From Utricularia gibba (taxonomy: Eukaryota > Streptophyta > Magnoliopsida > Lamiales > Lentibulariaceae): a stretch of DNA of 64,000 bases. The position numbers and the translations under genes were made by a program. Each line of letters starts with the position of its first letter. The stretch's first letter is position 1. The stretch covers positions 3,348,001-3,412,000 of the forward strand of contig CM007991.1 of assembly GCA_002189035.1 (NCBI GenBank), in the 5' to 3' direction. Below the pieces are notes generated by a model. That model searched no databases. It saw nothing but the letters and a program-made list of their open reading frames with translations, and was not told the origin of the DNA. Shown one piece after another: positions 46,464 to 58,999 of the stretch.

Positions 46464-48108
46464 GGCGGAGGAGACACAGAGATGCCGTGTGCAGTGCTAA
46501 AAAGGGGAGCTCTCCTTCTCCGATTCGTGAGAATGGGGAGGAGCTTTGCATCCGCCTCAAGCTAACTCCCACAAGCCTATAAAAGAATAAAGAGGAGATC
46601 AACTTTTTGGGTCGTTATTTCATGTTGGTTTTCCGAAATTGCGCATAGAATAGTGTCAGATAAATGGCCCCAAAGCACACCACACCATACACTTGGATTG
46701 CTCTTATGCGAAGCAACAGGGATTAAGCATTCAAAACCAAAGGGGAAAGTGCACTAACCCACCCTTTTCCATCAGATTACACTTCACGTCATCAAATTAG
46801 GGTCTTGGTCCGGATTGAAGGAAGCTTCGAGAGCATTCGAGTTGTTTCTAATTTTGAGTCCTGGTATACTATGCATGCAGACAACAATAGGGATGATTTT
46901 GGTGGAGGCGACAAGGTGTGGAGGGGCTGAAGCTACCTCCACATCTTTTTCTTGGAGCGGAATAAGTTCTTCCTTCTTTTGCCGACTAAAGCACACGATT
47001 CCCTCTCCCCTTCTCTCTCTCTAGACCCTCATCTTAAAGGCTAAGTGGGGATGGGGATCGTGTTAAGTTTGATATATTGATTTTTTTAAAAAATGATATT
47101 ATGCATTGATTATTATATTTAATAAATGAGAAAAAAATTTAATTAAAAACAAAACTTGTAGAAAGAATCAAGTGTGCTACAAATATATTTATTATCCAAA
47201 TATTGAAACACACACATTTCTTAAATGTATATAGTCATCATACTAAATTACAAATTTGATCATGTATCACATATTGTGTGAAAAAAATGATCACGTATGC
47301 GTTTCTTTTTTTTTATTCAAGTGTTTGAGAGATAATGTGACAATAGATACTTTTCTAAATGAGTCTTAGTTACCAACACATTTACTTTTAAAAATATAAA
47401 TAAAACTGTTCAATCTATTATAAAAAAATAAAATATTTTTTAGATTTAATATTTCTAAATATTAAATTTGTTACAAAAATTATTGAACTGAAACTAAAAA
47501 ACTATAGGTTTGGATTAAATCAAATCTAAACTCACATTCAACCCCGGATTTTAAAATATATCAAATACAAAATTTCTCTTGATTATAAATTCGGGTGGAA
47601 AGTCATATAACCTCTGGATTATTCGATTTTTTATTGTGGGTCCACCAAAAAACGGGGTATGTGTTTGGATCCAGGTCTAGGAGTCAAAAAATGGAAAGTA
47701 GTTTGTAACCATCTCCATGTCGTGTCCAAAGAAAATGTCCTGTTCCCTAGGGGTGAACTGGGGGCCCTTATTTGGGCATGCTTTCCTGTTCCATCTTGTT
47801 GCCTTTCCATTCAAAACCACAGTTCAGATAAATAAAGAAAGATGTTTTGGAACTCAAACCACACAGCAAAAGGAGCAAAAAGCATTTGTCATGGTGGCAC
47901 AATGACAAGCCGGCGCTTATTTAGATACCAAGGGTGAGTGGACTCATCTGATCCTTTGGAAACAACGTCTCCATCCCGGACGAGGATGGCGCAGAACACG
48001 AGGGGAGGATGCTGAGCAGTCACCATCTACCAGATGGGGGTGCTTTGACGATCTGTGTGTGCCTCGTCCATCTTCGGGCTACGTTATGTCCGGATTGGCG
48101 GTTGGAGT
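46464..48108. other. APL promoter and 3' flank of the SSADH gene
   Basis: About 1.6 kb. 47060–47600 is very AT-rich. Open frames at 46784–47024 and 47717–47905 have no recognisable features. A CT-rich tract (CTCTCTCTCTCT) near 47011–47023 is a common plant core-promoter/leader element, consistent with APL transcription starting near here or with an unspliced leader. Confidence 0.5.
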
Positions 48109-51100
48109 TCAGCTTATGTTCCCTTGGCATATGTATTTGACCTGCGGGGGAAGAAACAGGAACGCCATGGATGAGTAGAGCTTGAGTTGCTTGAGTAGAG
48201 AATTTAATGGAGGAGGAGGCGTACTTCCAGATACTCGTCCAATCCATATTTGGATCCTTCGCGTCCAAGGCCTGATTGTTTCACACCGCCGAAGGGAGCT
48301 ACCTGCATGGCGTGAAAGTGATTATCCACGAACAGATACCACAAACGTCTTCAACTATTGAATCGTGATGCAGACAAAATTGACCTCTGTGGAAATTAAT
48401 CCTTCATTGACTCCGACTAATCCGTATTCAAGAGCTTCTGGGACGCGCCAAGAACGCTGGATGTTAGTTGTAAAAATGTATGCAGCCAGACCTATAAGAG
48501 GGAGGATATTTTTCATCAAGGTATGTGTTAGGCAAGCAAGAGAAAACAATTGTTTAAGAGCAAGGCTTTTGAGAAGTTTAAGCTTCAGAAGAACCTGCAT
48601 TAGTGTTGTTGGCAATACGAATAGCTTCCTCTTCGGTCTTGAACTTCAGAAGCGGTGCAACAGGCCCAAAAATCTCCTCCCTGGAAGCCAAAATATTGAT
48701 ATTATATCAAAGGTAGCAAATATAAGGATACCATCCACTCTTGGGCAGTACTCATCCTATGGCTGAGGTGAAATATTCAATGAGTGTACTATATTGCTAC
48801 GACTTCCAGAAAGAGATACCTTGACAGAAGCATATCACTTTTGACATCGGTTAAGACTGTAGGCTCATAGAATGTCCTACCAAGACTGTGCCTCTTTCCA
48901 CCAGTAATCACTTTTGCTCCCTGAAACCAAAGAGATCATCATTGCAAACACAATGAGAGCCTTACAGTGGAAGGGGCCTTTTGCAATCTTGTGTTGAATT
49001 TACCAAAAATCGAAGGCAAAGCCTCAGAATTAACTTTTGTCACTTCCTAGGTTGTCGAAATGATCAAAAGTGCAAATGCAGGCTCATTTTATAAAAGATA
49101 AAAGTTACTCATTCTCTCAATCCATTACTATTTTAGCGCTAAATTAATGGAGACACACGATCAAACCTTTGAAATGGCATCTTGCATAAACTTTTCAACC
49201 TGTAGAATATTTCAAAAACAACTCAGTTTTAGGAATCTCCCATCTTGAGCTCATCCAATTCAGGGTGCGTTGACTTACCTTATGTAACGCAGCATCATTA
49301 ATTAAAGGTCCCTGGGTGAAATAAAAAATGAACATTAAGCTCTCTCTATTAGTTGACTAATAGAAGGTTCTGAAGATAAACATACAATAAATTATTAGCC
49401 TGTATGATACGGTGATGAAAACTCAAAATGCGTAATCCTTAAATATATTGAACTGCTGCATACCTGTACCACCCCGTCATCAAAACCATCCCCAACTTTC
49501 ATGCTCCCAACAGCAGCGGATAAGGCATTTGCAAATTTCTCATATATTCCTGCATTAGGCTGTCAATAGAATAAAAAAGATAAAACATAGCAATAGATTT
49601 CAGGATTACCAGAATGCATCTTACCTTCTTGAACTAGCACTCTATTTGCACACACACATGTTTGCCCACTATTCCGAAATTTGGTTGCTAACTGCATTAC
49701 CAGTTTTATCACTTGTACAATGTTCATAATCAGTGAACAACAGAAACAACAAGCATATTACTTCATATACAAATGATTTCAAAACATGATAGCAGCAGCT
49801 CCATTTTTTTCCATTTCATGCTATACAAAAAAAACAAAAAGCAACAAGCATATTATTCCATATACAAATGATCTCAAAAAAGAACAGCAGGAACCCCTTT
49901 ATTTTTTTTTCCATTTCATGCTATACCACATAACCATGGTGTTCAGAATTTTGAAAATCGTCCATCACAAAGGCTTAGTTCTTGTGTAAGAATTAGAGAT
50001 ACAAAGAAGGAATGATCGCACGGATCCTAATAAAGGGATTGCAATAACAAGAGAATGTGATTGACTTACAGTTCCCTTTACAGCAACATCAAGATCTGCA
50101 TCATCAAAAACAATGCATGGTGCATTGCCGCCAAGTTCAAGGGACACCTAGCATGATAGTAAAAGGAAATTCACACACTCCGGATTCTAAGGATACAGAA
50201 ATTTAAATCTTACCTTTTTAACAGTTGATGCAGCTCCACTCATTAGCTTTTTCCCAACAGCTGTTGAACCTGTGAAAGTAATCTTTCTCACCTATAAATA
50301 CAGAGTCTTCAACATAGGCTTTGAAATGGCAATCTAAGACTAATAAAAATATATTTTGAAAACCTGAGGGCTTGCCAGCAAAGCATCTCCAATCTTAGGT
50401 GCATCTCCCATTACAACATTTACTGCACCCTGTTGTGTAGAAAAAATGATTATAAGAAAAAATAAGACAAACAAGGAGAAAAATCATCCATATTTCGCCA
50501 AGCCTTATTGGTACCAAAAGCTAAGGCTAGCAACATAGCTCATGCTTTCCACTGAAAGATTCACCAGCCGAAGAGAATTAAAAAACCACACGTGTTTTCA
50601 CAAAAAAGTGATTACCAAATTATTGTGGATAGCTCAAGCCACCGCTTTCTTATTCCTCTTTAAGTTCATACCAATTTCAGAGAAACAAAATTTCCCAGTA
50701 TGTGTACAGCTCTTATCTGCATAAGGTGCTCAGAATTTACCGGTGGTATCCCAGCTTGGATAGACAGCTCAGCTGCGGCTAATGCTGTCAATGGTGTAAA
50801 TTCAGAAGGTTTAATCACAACAGTGCATCCACAAGCAAGGGCAGGAGCAACCTGGAAGATTTTGCTAAATGAATAAAAGGAAATCACATGTCAAAGAATT
50901 GTAATACAACAAGCCCTTTGACCTTCCGTGTTATCATCGCCAAAGGGAAGTTCCAGGGTGTAATAGCACCAACAACACCAACTGGCTGCAACAAAAATTT
51001 CCACTTTTTAAATCTAGCCATTAAATCAATGCCGCTCAAATTTTCCAAGCCACACAACATCAGTAAGGTAGCTACTCTATTCAGGATAAAGTAAAGGATT

Positions 51101-52743
51101 ATATTAAGCCAAATACAGATGCATACAGATTTCCTTATGCGGTAAAAGATAAACTAAAGAAGTATCTTCACGTATAGTGGAACGACCACAATTAGGAATG
51201 CTGAATGGGGATGTAAAATAATGATTTTGGGATTCCTGTAAGCATCTTTATCCATAGCTGACAGAAGCTAAGAAAACGTATCCATGTTTATGGTCAATCT
51301 AAGATGTAAATGTTTCACTTCGAGATCACATACCAAAACACTCTTTAAGGGGAATTATTCAATCAACGTTGGGAACCGCTTAACCTGCTTCAGGACAAAC
51401 AAACGGCGGTCAGATGATGTCGCAGGGATGATGTCACCATACACTCTCTTGGCCTCTTCAGCATAGAATTCTACAAAACTCGCCCCGTAGTTAACCTGTG
51501 AATCGCATGCTTTCCTAAAATGTTTCAACGAAAATAAGAATAGTAATTTTTTCTTACAAAATCAATAACTAATTCACCTCCCCAATGGCCTCTTTTAAAG
51601 GTTTTCCTTGCTCTAAGGTCATAAGTTGCCCAAGCTCTTCCTTCCGGCTAACTATCAAGTCATACCATTTCCTTAAGCATTTGCTCCTTTCAGCAGCAGT
51701 GAGCTTGCTCCAAGCTTCATTTACAGTTGTTGAGTGCAATCAATTGGATTGAAGAAAATATGTTCTCTCAACTTATCAGTGAACAACGATGTAGAAATCA
51801 GAATCTGGAAGCGAATTTATACACCGTAGAGTTCATTTTTACTTTCTAGTCAAGTCAATAAGGAAATTTTTTCTCCGCAAAACACAAATGATAGTTGCGC
51901 TAAGAATCTAACAGGTGTTCTAATACCTGAATGAATTATACAAAAAAAGAAAAAAAAATACTATAGCATCGGAAGGACAGGAGACTCACCAGGAAATGCT
52001 TCTTGAGCTGCCGCAATGGCATCATTTGTCTCCTTGCTGCCCATACAAGCAACATTCGTTATGACCTCCCCGGTTGCAGGATTGATAACCTGCAGCAAAT
52101 ATTGGATGAATGATGGTAGATAGGGAAAAAAATCAATAGTTCTTCTGTCGCACAACAGTGATGAGTGCCTAACCTCAAGACTTTTCCCATCATACGCGTC
52201 CACCCATTTCCCTCCGATAAAACCTTGACTTCGTATCAACCCTGCACTCTTCAGACGTTCAGCAGCGTTTTTTGATTCTGTAGACATCTGCAGTAAGGTA
52301 AACATAATCATATACAACTAAAATCACTAAAATGTGTAGCGTGAAATGGGATCAAGCAATTGCTAGTGATAGAGACAACATTATCATGAAAACATTTCAA
52401 ACTCACAGACAACATAAATAACTCAATCACCAAAGAAATACATTCTCCGATCAAAATTAGATCACAAGCCATAATAAAATCATGCATTACATCACCAAAT
52501 TGCGATCATAGAGAAGGCATAAAAATTACATTCTCAGATACAAAACAGCACTCCGAATCAAATCCCCGCACGCGATATTGAACCAAAAAAAAAACACAGT
52601 AACCAATCAAAACACGCCTAAAACATAACCTGGCGGGAATATATAGCAGCCTTTACAACGCCGTGGCGACGACAAGCTACGAATCGAGGAAAGAGAGATC
52701 TGCAGCGGTACAAGGCCATGCCGGCATCCACGCGTCCGCCCAT
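48109..52743 (-). CDS. ALDH5F1: Succinate-semialdehyde dehydrogenase, mitochondrial (GABA shunt)
   Basis: Nineteen exons in consistent phase give 531 residues, the usual length. First exon 52630–52743 codes a basic, Arg-rich leader ([20 protein letters not shown]) fitting a mitochondrial targeting peptide; in-frame ATGs at 52743 and 52719 are both possible starts. Last exon 48109–48141 ends [10 protein letters not shown]. Catalytic and cofactor motifs: [38 protein letters not shown], the general-base Glu in [20 protein letters not shown], the nucleophile Cys in [11 protein letters not shown] (49625–49691), and [13 protein letters not shown]. The end [20 protein letters not shown] is typical of ALDH5. 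The enzyme oxidises succinic semialdehyde to succinate with NAD+, the last step of GABA breakdown. No defects seen. Confidence 0.94.
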
Positions 52744-53187
52744 CGTCACTACACACAGACAAACGTAAGCCGCCTTGCTGTTCGAGTTTCACCACGTCGC
52801 ATCCGCTGTATATATATTTAATTGCACCTTCCAATTTATCATTTCATAACATTTTTAACCTTATCCGCATGAGCGACAACTGTGTGTGTGTGAAAATGAC
52901 ATAATTCTGCCAATGTTCCAAATAGGGGGTGTACAATCGGTGCTTGATTGATTCGTTTGAGCTGGTCAATTGGCCATATTAATAGTAATTATTATTATTA
53001 TAATTATATCAAATTTATATTGTGCAATTATTTGGGCCGGGCTTATTCTGAGGAGAAGATGGGCTTAAGTAGGCCCAAGACCAATCAACAAAATAGTAAA
53101 TCAAGTCCAGTCACAAAACGCATGCTCGAGGAAGGGATCAGCCTTTCAAATTTCGAGGTTCCCGAGGACTGTAACTCAGCCACTTGA
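52744..53187. other. SSADH promoter and 3' flank of the small coiled-coil gene
   Basis: About 440 bp with no supported gene. A CAGACAAACG-rich leader lies just before the SSADH start; 52980–53020 is an ATT-rich run. Confidence 0.5.
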
Positions 53188-53580
53188 TTAGGATGACGGC
53201 GACGAGGAAGTAGCCCGGCGAACAGCATTCCAAATTTGAGCCACTCCAGACCAGATACCAGCGGAGGCGACTCCGAGAGCAAGAGCCTGCGGATAACTAG
53301 GCTTCGAGTCCAGTTTCATTTCCAGATGGATCAATCGAGAATTTAGAGAGTCGATTTTCGCTCCGGTTGCATCCACTGGTTTTCTTCGGCGATTAGCGGC
53401 GACGCTACGAACCAGCGCTCCTTGGAGATCTTCAATGACTTTGAGAGATGCTTCTTGGTTTCCCATTCCTTGTTTCTCGTAGTAGGATACCATCTCTCCA
53501 GGTGTAGGCATTGATCTGCTCTTCCTCTTGTTGTCGTTCCGTTTACTCTCCTCCGGCGGCGGCGCTTGCTCTTGCTCCAT
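53188..53580 (-). CDS. Conserved plant protein of unknown function with coiled coil and C-terminal hydrophobic segment
   Basis: Single exon, 130 residues from the ATG at 53580 (MEQEQAPPPEE…); an in-frame upstream ATG exists at 53610. The first 30 residues are charged. Then comes MPTPGEMVSYYEKQGMGNQE, which looks like the conserved part. A helical stretch with heptad spacing (VIEDLQGALV… IDSLNSRLIHLEMKLDSK) follows. Near the C-terminus a segment (about 97–118, ALALGVASAGIWSGVAQIW) is hydrophobic enough for a membrane anchor. I recall similar uncharacterised plant proteins but no function. The gene is divergent from the SERAC1-like gene, with start codons 391 bp apart. Confidence 0.65.
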   Translation of the reverse strand: MEQEQAPPPEESKRNDNKRKSRSMPTPGEMVSYYEKQGMGNQEASLKVIEDLQGALVRSVAANRRRKPVDATGAKIDSLNSRLIHLEMKLDSKPSYPQALALGVASAGIWSGVAQIWNAVRRATSSSPSS

Positions 53581-53970
53581 GACTTGAGTGAATGAAATGC
53601 AAAATTGCAAAGTACGAAAAAATCGCCTCTACGAAGAAAAAACCCTAGCGTAAATTGCATTTATTTGGGGACTGTTTTCTGGATAAGGTAAGCATCAGGT
53701 GTAGCATGAGTGGGCTGGATAAATTCGTGATGTAGTTGGCGGGAAAATCGCCAAGGGCACAATACAAATCGGGCTAATGGGTCATCTCTGGGCTCATAAA
53801 GGGCCTTGGCCCAATAACGTAACCGCATATTCGCATCGTCCTGCGCGCCGAGTTTCTTCTCATTGAAGAGACGCGAGTTCTTTCTTCATTTTTTAGATCG
53901 AACTTCGCGACATGCCCCTCCTTCCTCTGGCCACGACACGGACTTCTCCGATTGACGACAACAGGATTGA
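53581..53970. promoter_or_regulatory. Bidirectional promoter region
   Basis: Two genes start in opposite directions from this 390-bp region. It has no clear TATA box on the plus side and a purine-rich stretch near 53780–53900. Shared regulation is possible but not shown. Confidence 0.45.
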
Positions 53971-56900
53971 ATGATGCTTCTTCGCCTCGGCGTTCGCCTT
54001 CCCTATCTTCGCCGCGCTGCCTATTCCTCATCTCCGATTTCCGGTAGTCCCTTGGATTCCCGCGCCGAAGCCAAGAATCAGCGAATTCCCCCTCTACCAG
54101 TTGTCAGTCGTGATCATCATCCTTATAAAATTCCAAATCGTCTTTCATTTTTACCCAAGGCCTCCATAGTGGCCGTCACCGTTTCTTTGGCCACCGTCCT
54201 CGCCGTCTACACATACAAGGATAACGATGGGTCCGAGACGCGGGAAGTGAAGAAATCATTTTATTCTGAAGTCGAAAATGCTATGGAGAAATCTAATGAA
54301 TCGGTTAACAAGTTATGGAATAAAATGAAACAAACCGGTGTGGCGGCGTCCGTCTTGTGGCAGTCATTGAGTTCGGTGATGTGGTCGGCGAACCACGAGG
54401 TTAGGGCTGGGTTTGAGCTGCGTGTAGCGGCGTTATTGGCTGATATTGTGGCCGCAAGCGAGAGCCGTCGGGCGGCGATTGTTGCTGCAGGAGGTGGTGC
54501 AGTGGTTGATTGGTTGTTGGAAACTGTTGCTGTCTCCAAAGACGGAAATGGAACCCAGTCTGAATCTGCTAGGGCATTAGCGTGCTTAATAGCTGACCCA
54601 AATGTGTGTGAGGCTGTTCTTGGGCGGCCTCATGCTGTTCCGAATTTGTTGAGGTTCATTTTCTCTGCTCAGCCTAGGCGGTCAAAGAAGGTAAAGTAGC
54701 TTTCAGCTGATGAGTTAGTCGAGTAAAATTTATAGTCTTCTTATTTAGTTTTGTGGATGTATCGAAAGGCTGATATATCTCAAAAAGGAGAGTAAATGGT
54801 TAGTATTTTTCATTTTAATATTTAGTTTAATTGGTAGATGTTTTCAAATACAAACGATGCACCATGCTGAAAACTCGCAGGTTACCTCTCATTCTCCAGG
54901 GTAGTATCACTAGTACGAGTCTTTGTTGTCACTATCAATGCGTGTCATGATGAAGATGAATTCTTTACGTCTTTTTTTGATGGGATAATTTCTGTTTTTT
55001 GGCTTTTCATTGTTGAAATTATGTGGTACTCTATAGTGTTTCATTGACGTACTATATTGACACAGAGCAGAAAATAAGACACAGCTCTCTTGTTGTCCCG
55101 GATAAGGGTAAGAGCATGCTTGTTGCTGCAATAATGGATGTTGTCACCTCTAGTTGCGCCAGTGTTGATAAAGTATCATTTAGTCCTCTGCTGCCTAAAA
55201 ATGCTGAAATGAGGGATATTGCAGCTGCTATTGAAGTAGTTGAAGAAGGAAACTTGCATTGGGATGAGCAACATGATGATGATGATGATGATGATGATGG
55301 GAACAAAGGGTTGAAGGGTATTGGAATTAAGGTCCTCGGTGGCACCACTGTCTTGGGCTTTCAGGTGCAGCTTCCTGGTCTAATGGGTGGAGGATGGTTC
55401 TGGTTTTTATGGCCCTATAGATGATGCGGAAATGCAAAATACAATACTGCTTAAGAAGGTGGTGGAAACACCCACAGCACGGTCGAATCTGTCGTCTGCT
55501 GTAGTTCCAGGACTATGGGATGATTTGCATTCTGAATATGTGGCAGTCCCATTTGCCACATGGGCTTTAGCCAATTGGGCAATGGCATCTGAAAAGAATC
55601 GTTCTCATATCAGAGAACTTGATCAGGATGGATTTGTCGTTAAGAATGCTTTATCAGCTCCAGAGAGATCAGTAAAATGGCATGGAAGTTGGCTTGCTCA
55701 ATTACTCTTAGAGGACCTGAATTTGCCCTTAAATGATTCTGTTTCAGATTGGACTTCTTCTCTTCTTTCTAATATTTCTCAAGCAAGCAAGGCTCAAGAT
55801 ATACCATTGGTTCAGGTGTCATCATCTGCATTATTGGTTGCCATTGGGAGATGCAGTGAAACTCATGAGTTGGTAATGGATGAAGATCTTTATTTGATCA
55901 GAGAAGCAGCGAAACAGACTGTTAAGCATAAATCTGTGCAAGAGACATTGGCAAAAGCTTTGGAGCTGTTGTGTTCCAAGGGGTTGCATATGTCACTTGA
56001 AGAGACCCAAAAATGGTCATCAGTTCTACTATCTTGGGTATTTGGTAACAACACGTCTGATAGAATCAGGTCATCAGCTATAAACATCCTTTCACATATT
56101 CTTGACGATTATGGGCCGTCCTCTATTCCAACTTCTCAAGCATGGCTGACTTTCTTGCTCTCTGAGGTTTTAATTTGCAAGAAATCATCATTAACCAAGG
56201 AGAATACTGAGGCTACAAATGATAAAGTAAAGGTAAGACTCTATGTTGAATGAGAACCTTGGTGAAGTTTTTGTGTGTTGTGTCTGTGTAGTGGTTTTTG
56301 GGATAAATTCTAAGCTTCTCCTTTACAGACACAAATTGACATGGCAAATGTTTCTTCAGCAACACAAACAACAAATCTGTTGGCAAACGCTGTTGTTAAC
56401 TTAGCCGGAATGCAGTTTGGAGCATCCACTGATGGTCCTGAGAAGTTTCCACTAGCTGATCTCCTCTCAGTTGAACCCTTTTCTGGACCATTCAAAAATC
56501 TGAAGAAGGTCAAAGCTCCAAAAATTACAGCTGCAGATTCTGCACTAGCCACTCGCAAAGGAGTAAAAGCACTAACTGAATTATGTGCTGAAGATCCTAT
56601 ATGTCAGCAGAAAATTGCCAATTTTGGTGTATTACATATAATCAGGCGTCTTTTGCTTGAAGATGATTATGAACAGCTTGCTGCAATTGAAGCATACGAT
56701 GCTTCTAGAGCTTTGGAGTCACGTGAGAGGACATCTTCACCAGATGGTGATTCTTCTGCTGTTGATTCTCAAGTGCCTTCAAATCGGGTGCCAGATACTG
56801 CTCATGTCCGGAGGCATGCAATGCATCTTCTTACTGTTCTTTCTGCCATTCCAGATGTCCAGAAAGCAATTGCAGCGGACAATTGTTGGTCTAAGTGGCT

Positions 56901-58809
56901 GGAAGAATGTGCTCGAGGGAATATTCCTGGTTGCAACGATGTTAAAATACAAAGTTTCTGCAGAGCAACTCTCTTGAATTCTTTTTGTTGCAATCCATCC
57001 AACTGGAATCAGAAAAGTGATTCTATTCAAGAAAAAAAGTCCTCAAGACAGAAAAGGAGGTGTCCATACTATGCTGACATGATTTTTCTAATTAATCCTG
57101 AGCTGGAACACTGGAAGTGTATACAACACGGGAAGCCTGAAGACAATGATGAATCATCTATCCCTGTTGACTCCTCCCAAAGGGAGAACATAGATTTGCC
57201 TACAGTTATGGGAGTTATAATAATGCTTCTACTTCGGGCCTACAAGTTCGAGCATTGAGATTCCTCCATTTGATGTTGTTTTTGTTCATGGCATCCGTGG
57301 AGGTCCATTTAAAAGTTGGAGACTGTCTGAGGATAAGTACTCAACGAAATCGGGGCTTGTTGAGAAGATTGATGAAGAAGCAGGGAAGCAAGGAACCTTC
57401 TGGCCTGGAGAATGGCTAGGAGCTGACTTTCCTCATGCCCGCATGTTCAGTCTTAAGTACAAGGTCAGTTTGGTTTCAGAATGCATGGTTTAAATGAGAA
57501 AACATAAAATCTTTCTTGATTCTCTGTTTGTGTACGTAAAAATAATTTAAGAACCGAATCAGAAAGCGTTTGCTTTCGAATCACTGAATACTCGAGTTCC
57601 TTTTTGTCGGTTCTAAATCCTTGCGCTGCTGAACAATGCAGACAAATCTTACGCAGTGGTCTGGAGCTAGTCTGCCACTTCAGGTCCGTAATTGTTTCAT
57701 CAATATCAAAAAATACTGAGCCCATTTACGGTAATTAACGAGTTAGATTAGCTCTTAAGTTCCTTGGTTTATCAGGAAGTTAGCTCTATGCTGTTAGACA
57801 AGCTAATTGCCGCAGGAATTGGAGATCGACCAGTTATATTTGTGACACACAGGCAAGATATATTTAAACCTGCATTAGATCCCATTTTCGTCAAGCCTCA
57901 TACATTCCAACCAAAATGTTATTTGCATGCATGAACCCGCAGTATGGGAGGGCTTGTGGTGAAGCAGATACTATCTCAAGCGAAGGCAGAAAACATACAT
58001 AATATCGTTGACAATACAGTCGGAGTTGTATGTTCTCTTCCAAATGTCACGTATCTTCATGTAGTTTCTTGCTGCTGATATTTACGAAATAGAGTTTATA
58101 TTTCCTTATGAGTTTCAGGTTTTCTACAGCTGCCCACATTTTGGCAGTAAGCTTGCAGACGTGCCATGCCGCATGGGTATTGTTTTACGCCCTGCACCAA
58201 CGGTAATTTTTTTTTTACATACCTGATTAAAATCTCATGTTCCATGATTCTCTTTCTGATTCAACACGATCTAAACAAATCTAGCACTAAAAGGGTCTTT
58301 CCTCTCAACCTTCCCTGAGCTTGTGAAAATGAATATGCCCAGATAGGAGAATTAAGGAGCGGATCTCCGCGGTTGGTGGATCTGAATGACTTGCTACGCC
58401 ATCGTTACAAAAAGAAGCTGCTTGACGTCCTGAGTTTCTGTGAGGTAACATACTGGTTGTCTTCGTTCTGTTTGTGGCACACATAAGTTGAGCACATCCG
58501 GAATTCTTCTCTGCAGACAATGGTTACCCCGATTGTGGAAGGCTACGGAGGCTGGGCTTTACGGATGGAGATTGTACCGATGGAATCAGCTTATCCTGGA
58601 TTCGGGGAACTTGTTGTATGTCTTCTTCCTCAACGTTAATCAAAACTCAATCCACTTTTCTCTCACCTCATCTTCTGTGGGTGCAGGTTCTGGATTCCAC
58701 AGACCATATAAACTCTTGCAAGCCTGTGAACAAATCAGATCCCTCGTATAAGAACACACTCGAGTTCCTGCAAAAGCTGAGGTCTCGCATGGCCGAAAAG
58801 GCATCCTAA
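53971..58809 (+). CDS. SERAC1-like protein: ARM-type helical region plus alpha/beta-hydrolase (two frame breaks)
   Basis: Ten exons: 53971–54690, 55071–56232, 56329–57463, 57642–57683, 57776–57852, 57943–58027, 58119–58202, 58343–58444, 58517–58615, 58687–58809. The N-terminus has a basic leader and one hydrophobic segment (ASIVAVTVSLATVLAVYTY). A long helical region resembling ARM repeats follows. The C-terminal hydrolase has DVVFVHGIRGGPFKSWR, the lipase box HSMGGLVV, FYSCPHFGSKLADVP and TDHINSCKP with the likely catalytic His. Animal SERAC1 acts in phospholipid remodelling at mitochondria–ER contacts; the plant role is inferred. The box is split by a GC–AG intron (57853–57942). Exons 2 and 3 each have one base too many (or two too few) for their phase, near 55360–55390 and 57205–57255. 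The rest is intact, so sequence errors are likely. An aspartate run is encoded by GAT repeats near 55275–55300. Confidence 0.8.
57853..57942 (+). other. GC–AG intron splitting the lipase box
   Basis: The donor is CACAG|GCAAGATAT and the acceptor is CCGCAG|TATGGG. Splicing here gives VTHSMGGLVVKQ in frame. GC donors with the otherwise perfect AG|GCAAG context are a known minor class of U2 introns. Confidence 0.85.
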
Positions 58810-58999
58810 ATTGGTAGGTGGTCATTGATCTGCCGCCCCAGAGCTACACAATTTGACTAATTTTTTTTCCCTCTCATGTTGTACATTAAACATATATATA
58901 TAAGCATTGCAATGTTTTCTATAGATTATATATATGTGTGTGAAAAGTATTCATCACTACTGTTGCTCAAAACTTGCTCTTGGCTCCGAGTTCCAGCTT

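Noticed and set aside
57181-57258. SERAC1-like protein ending at 57258
   Set aside because: The stop follows a frame break. The hydrolase domain continues immediately in another frame with all motifs intact.
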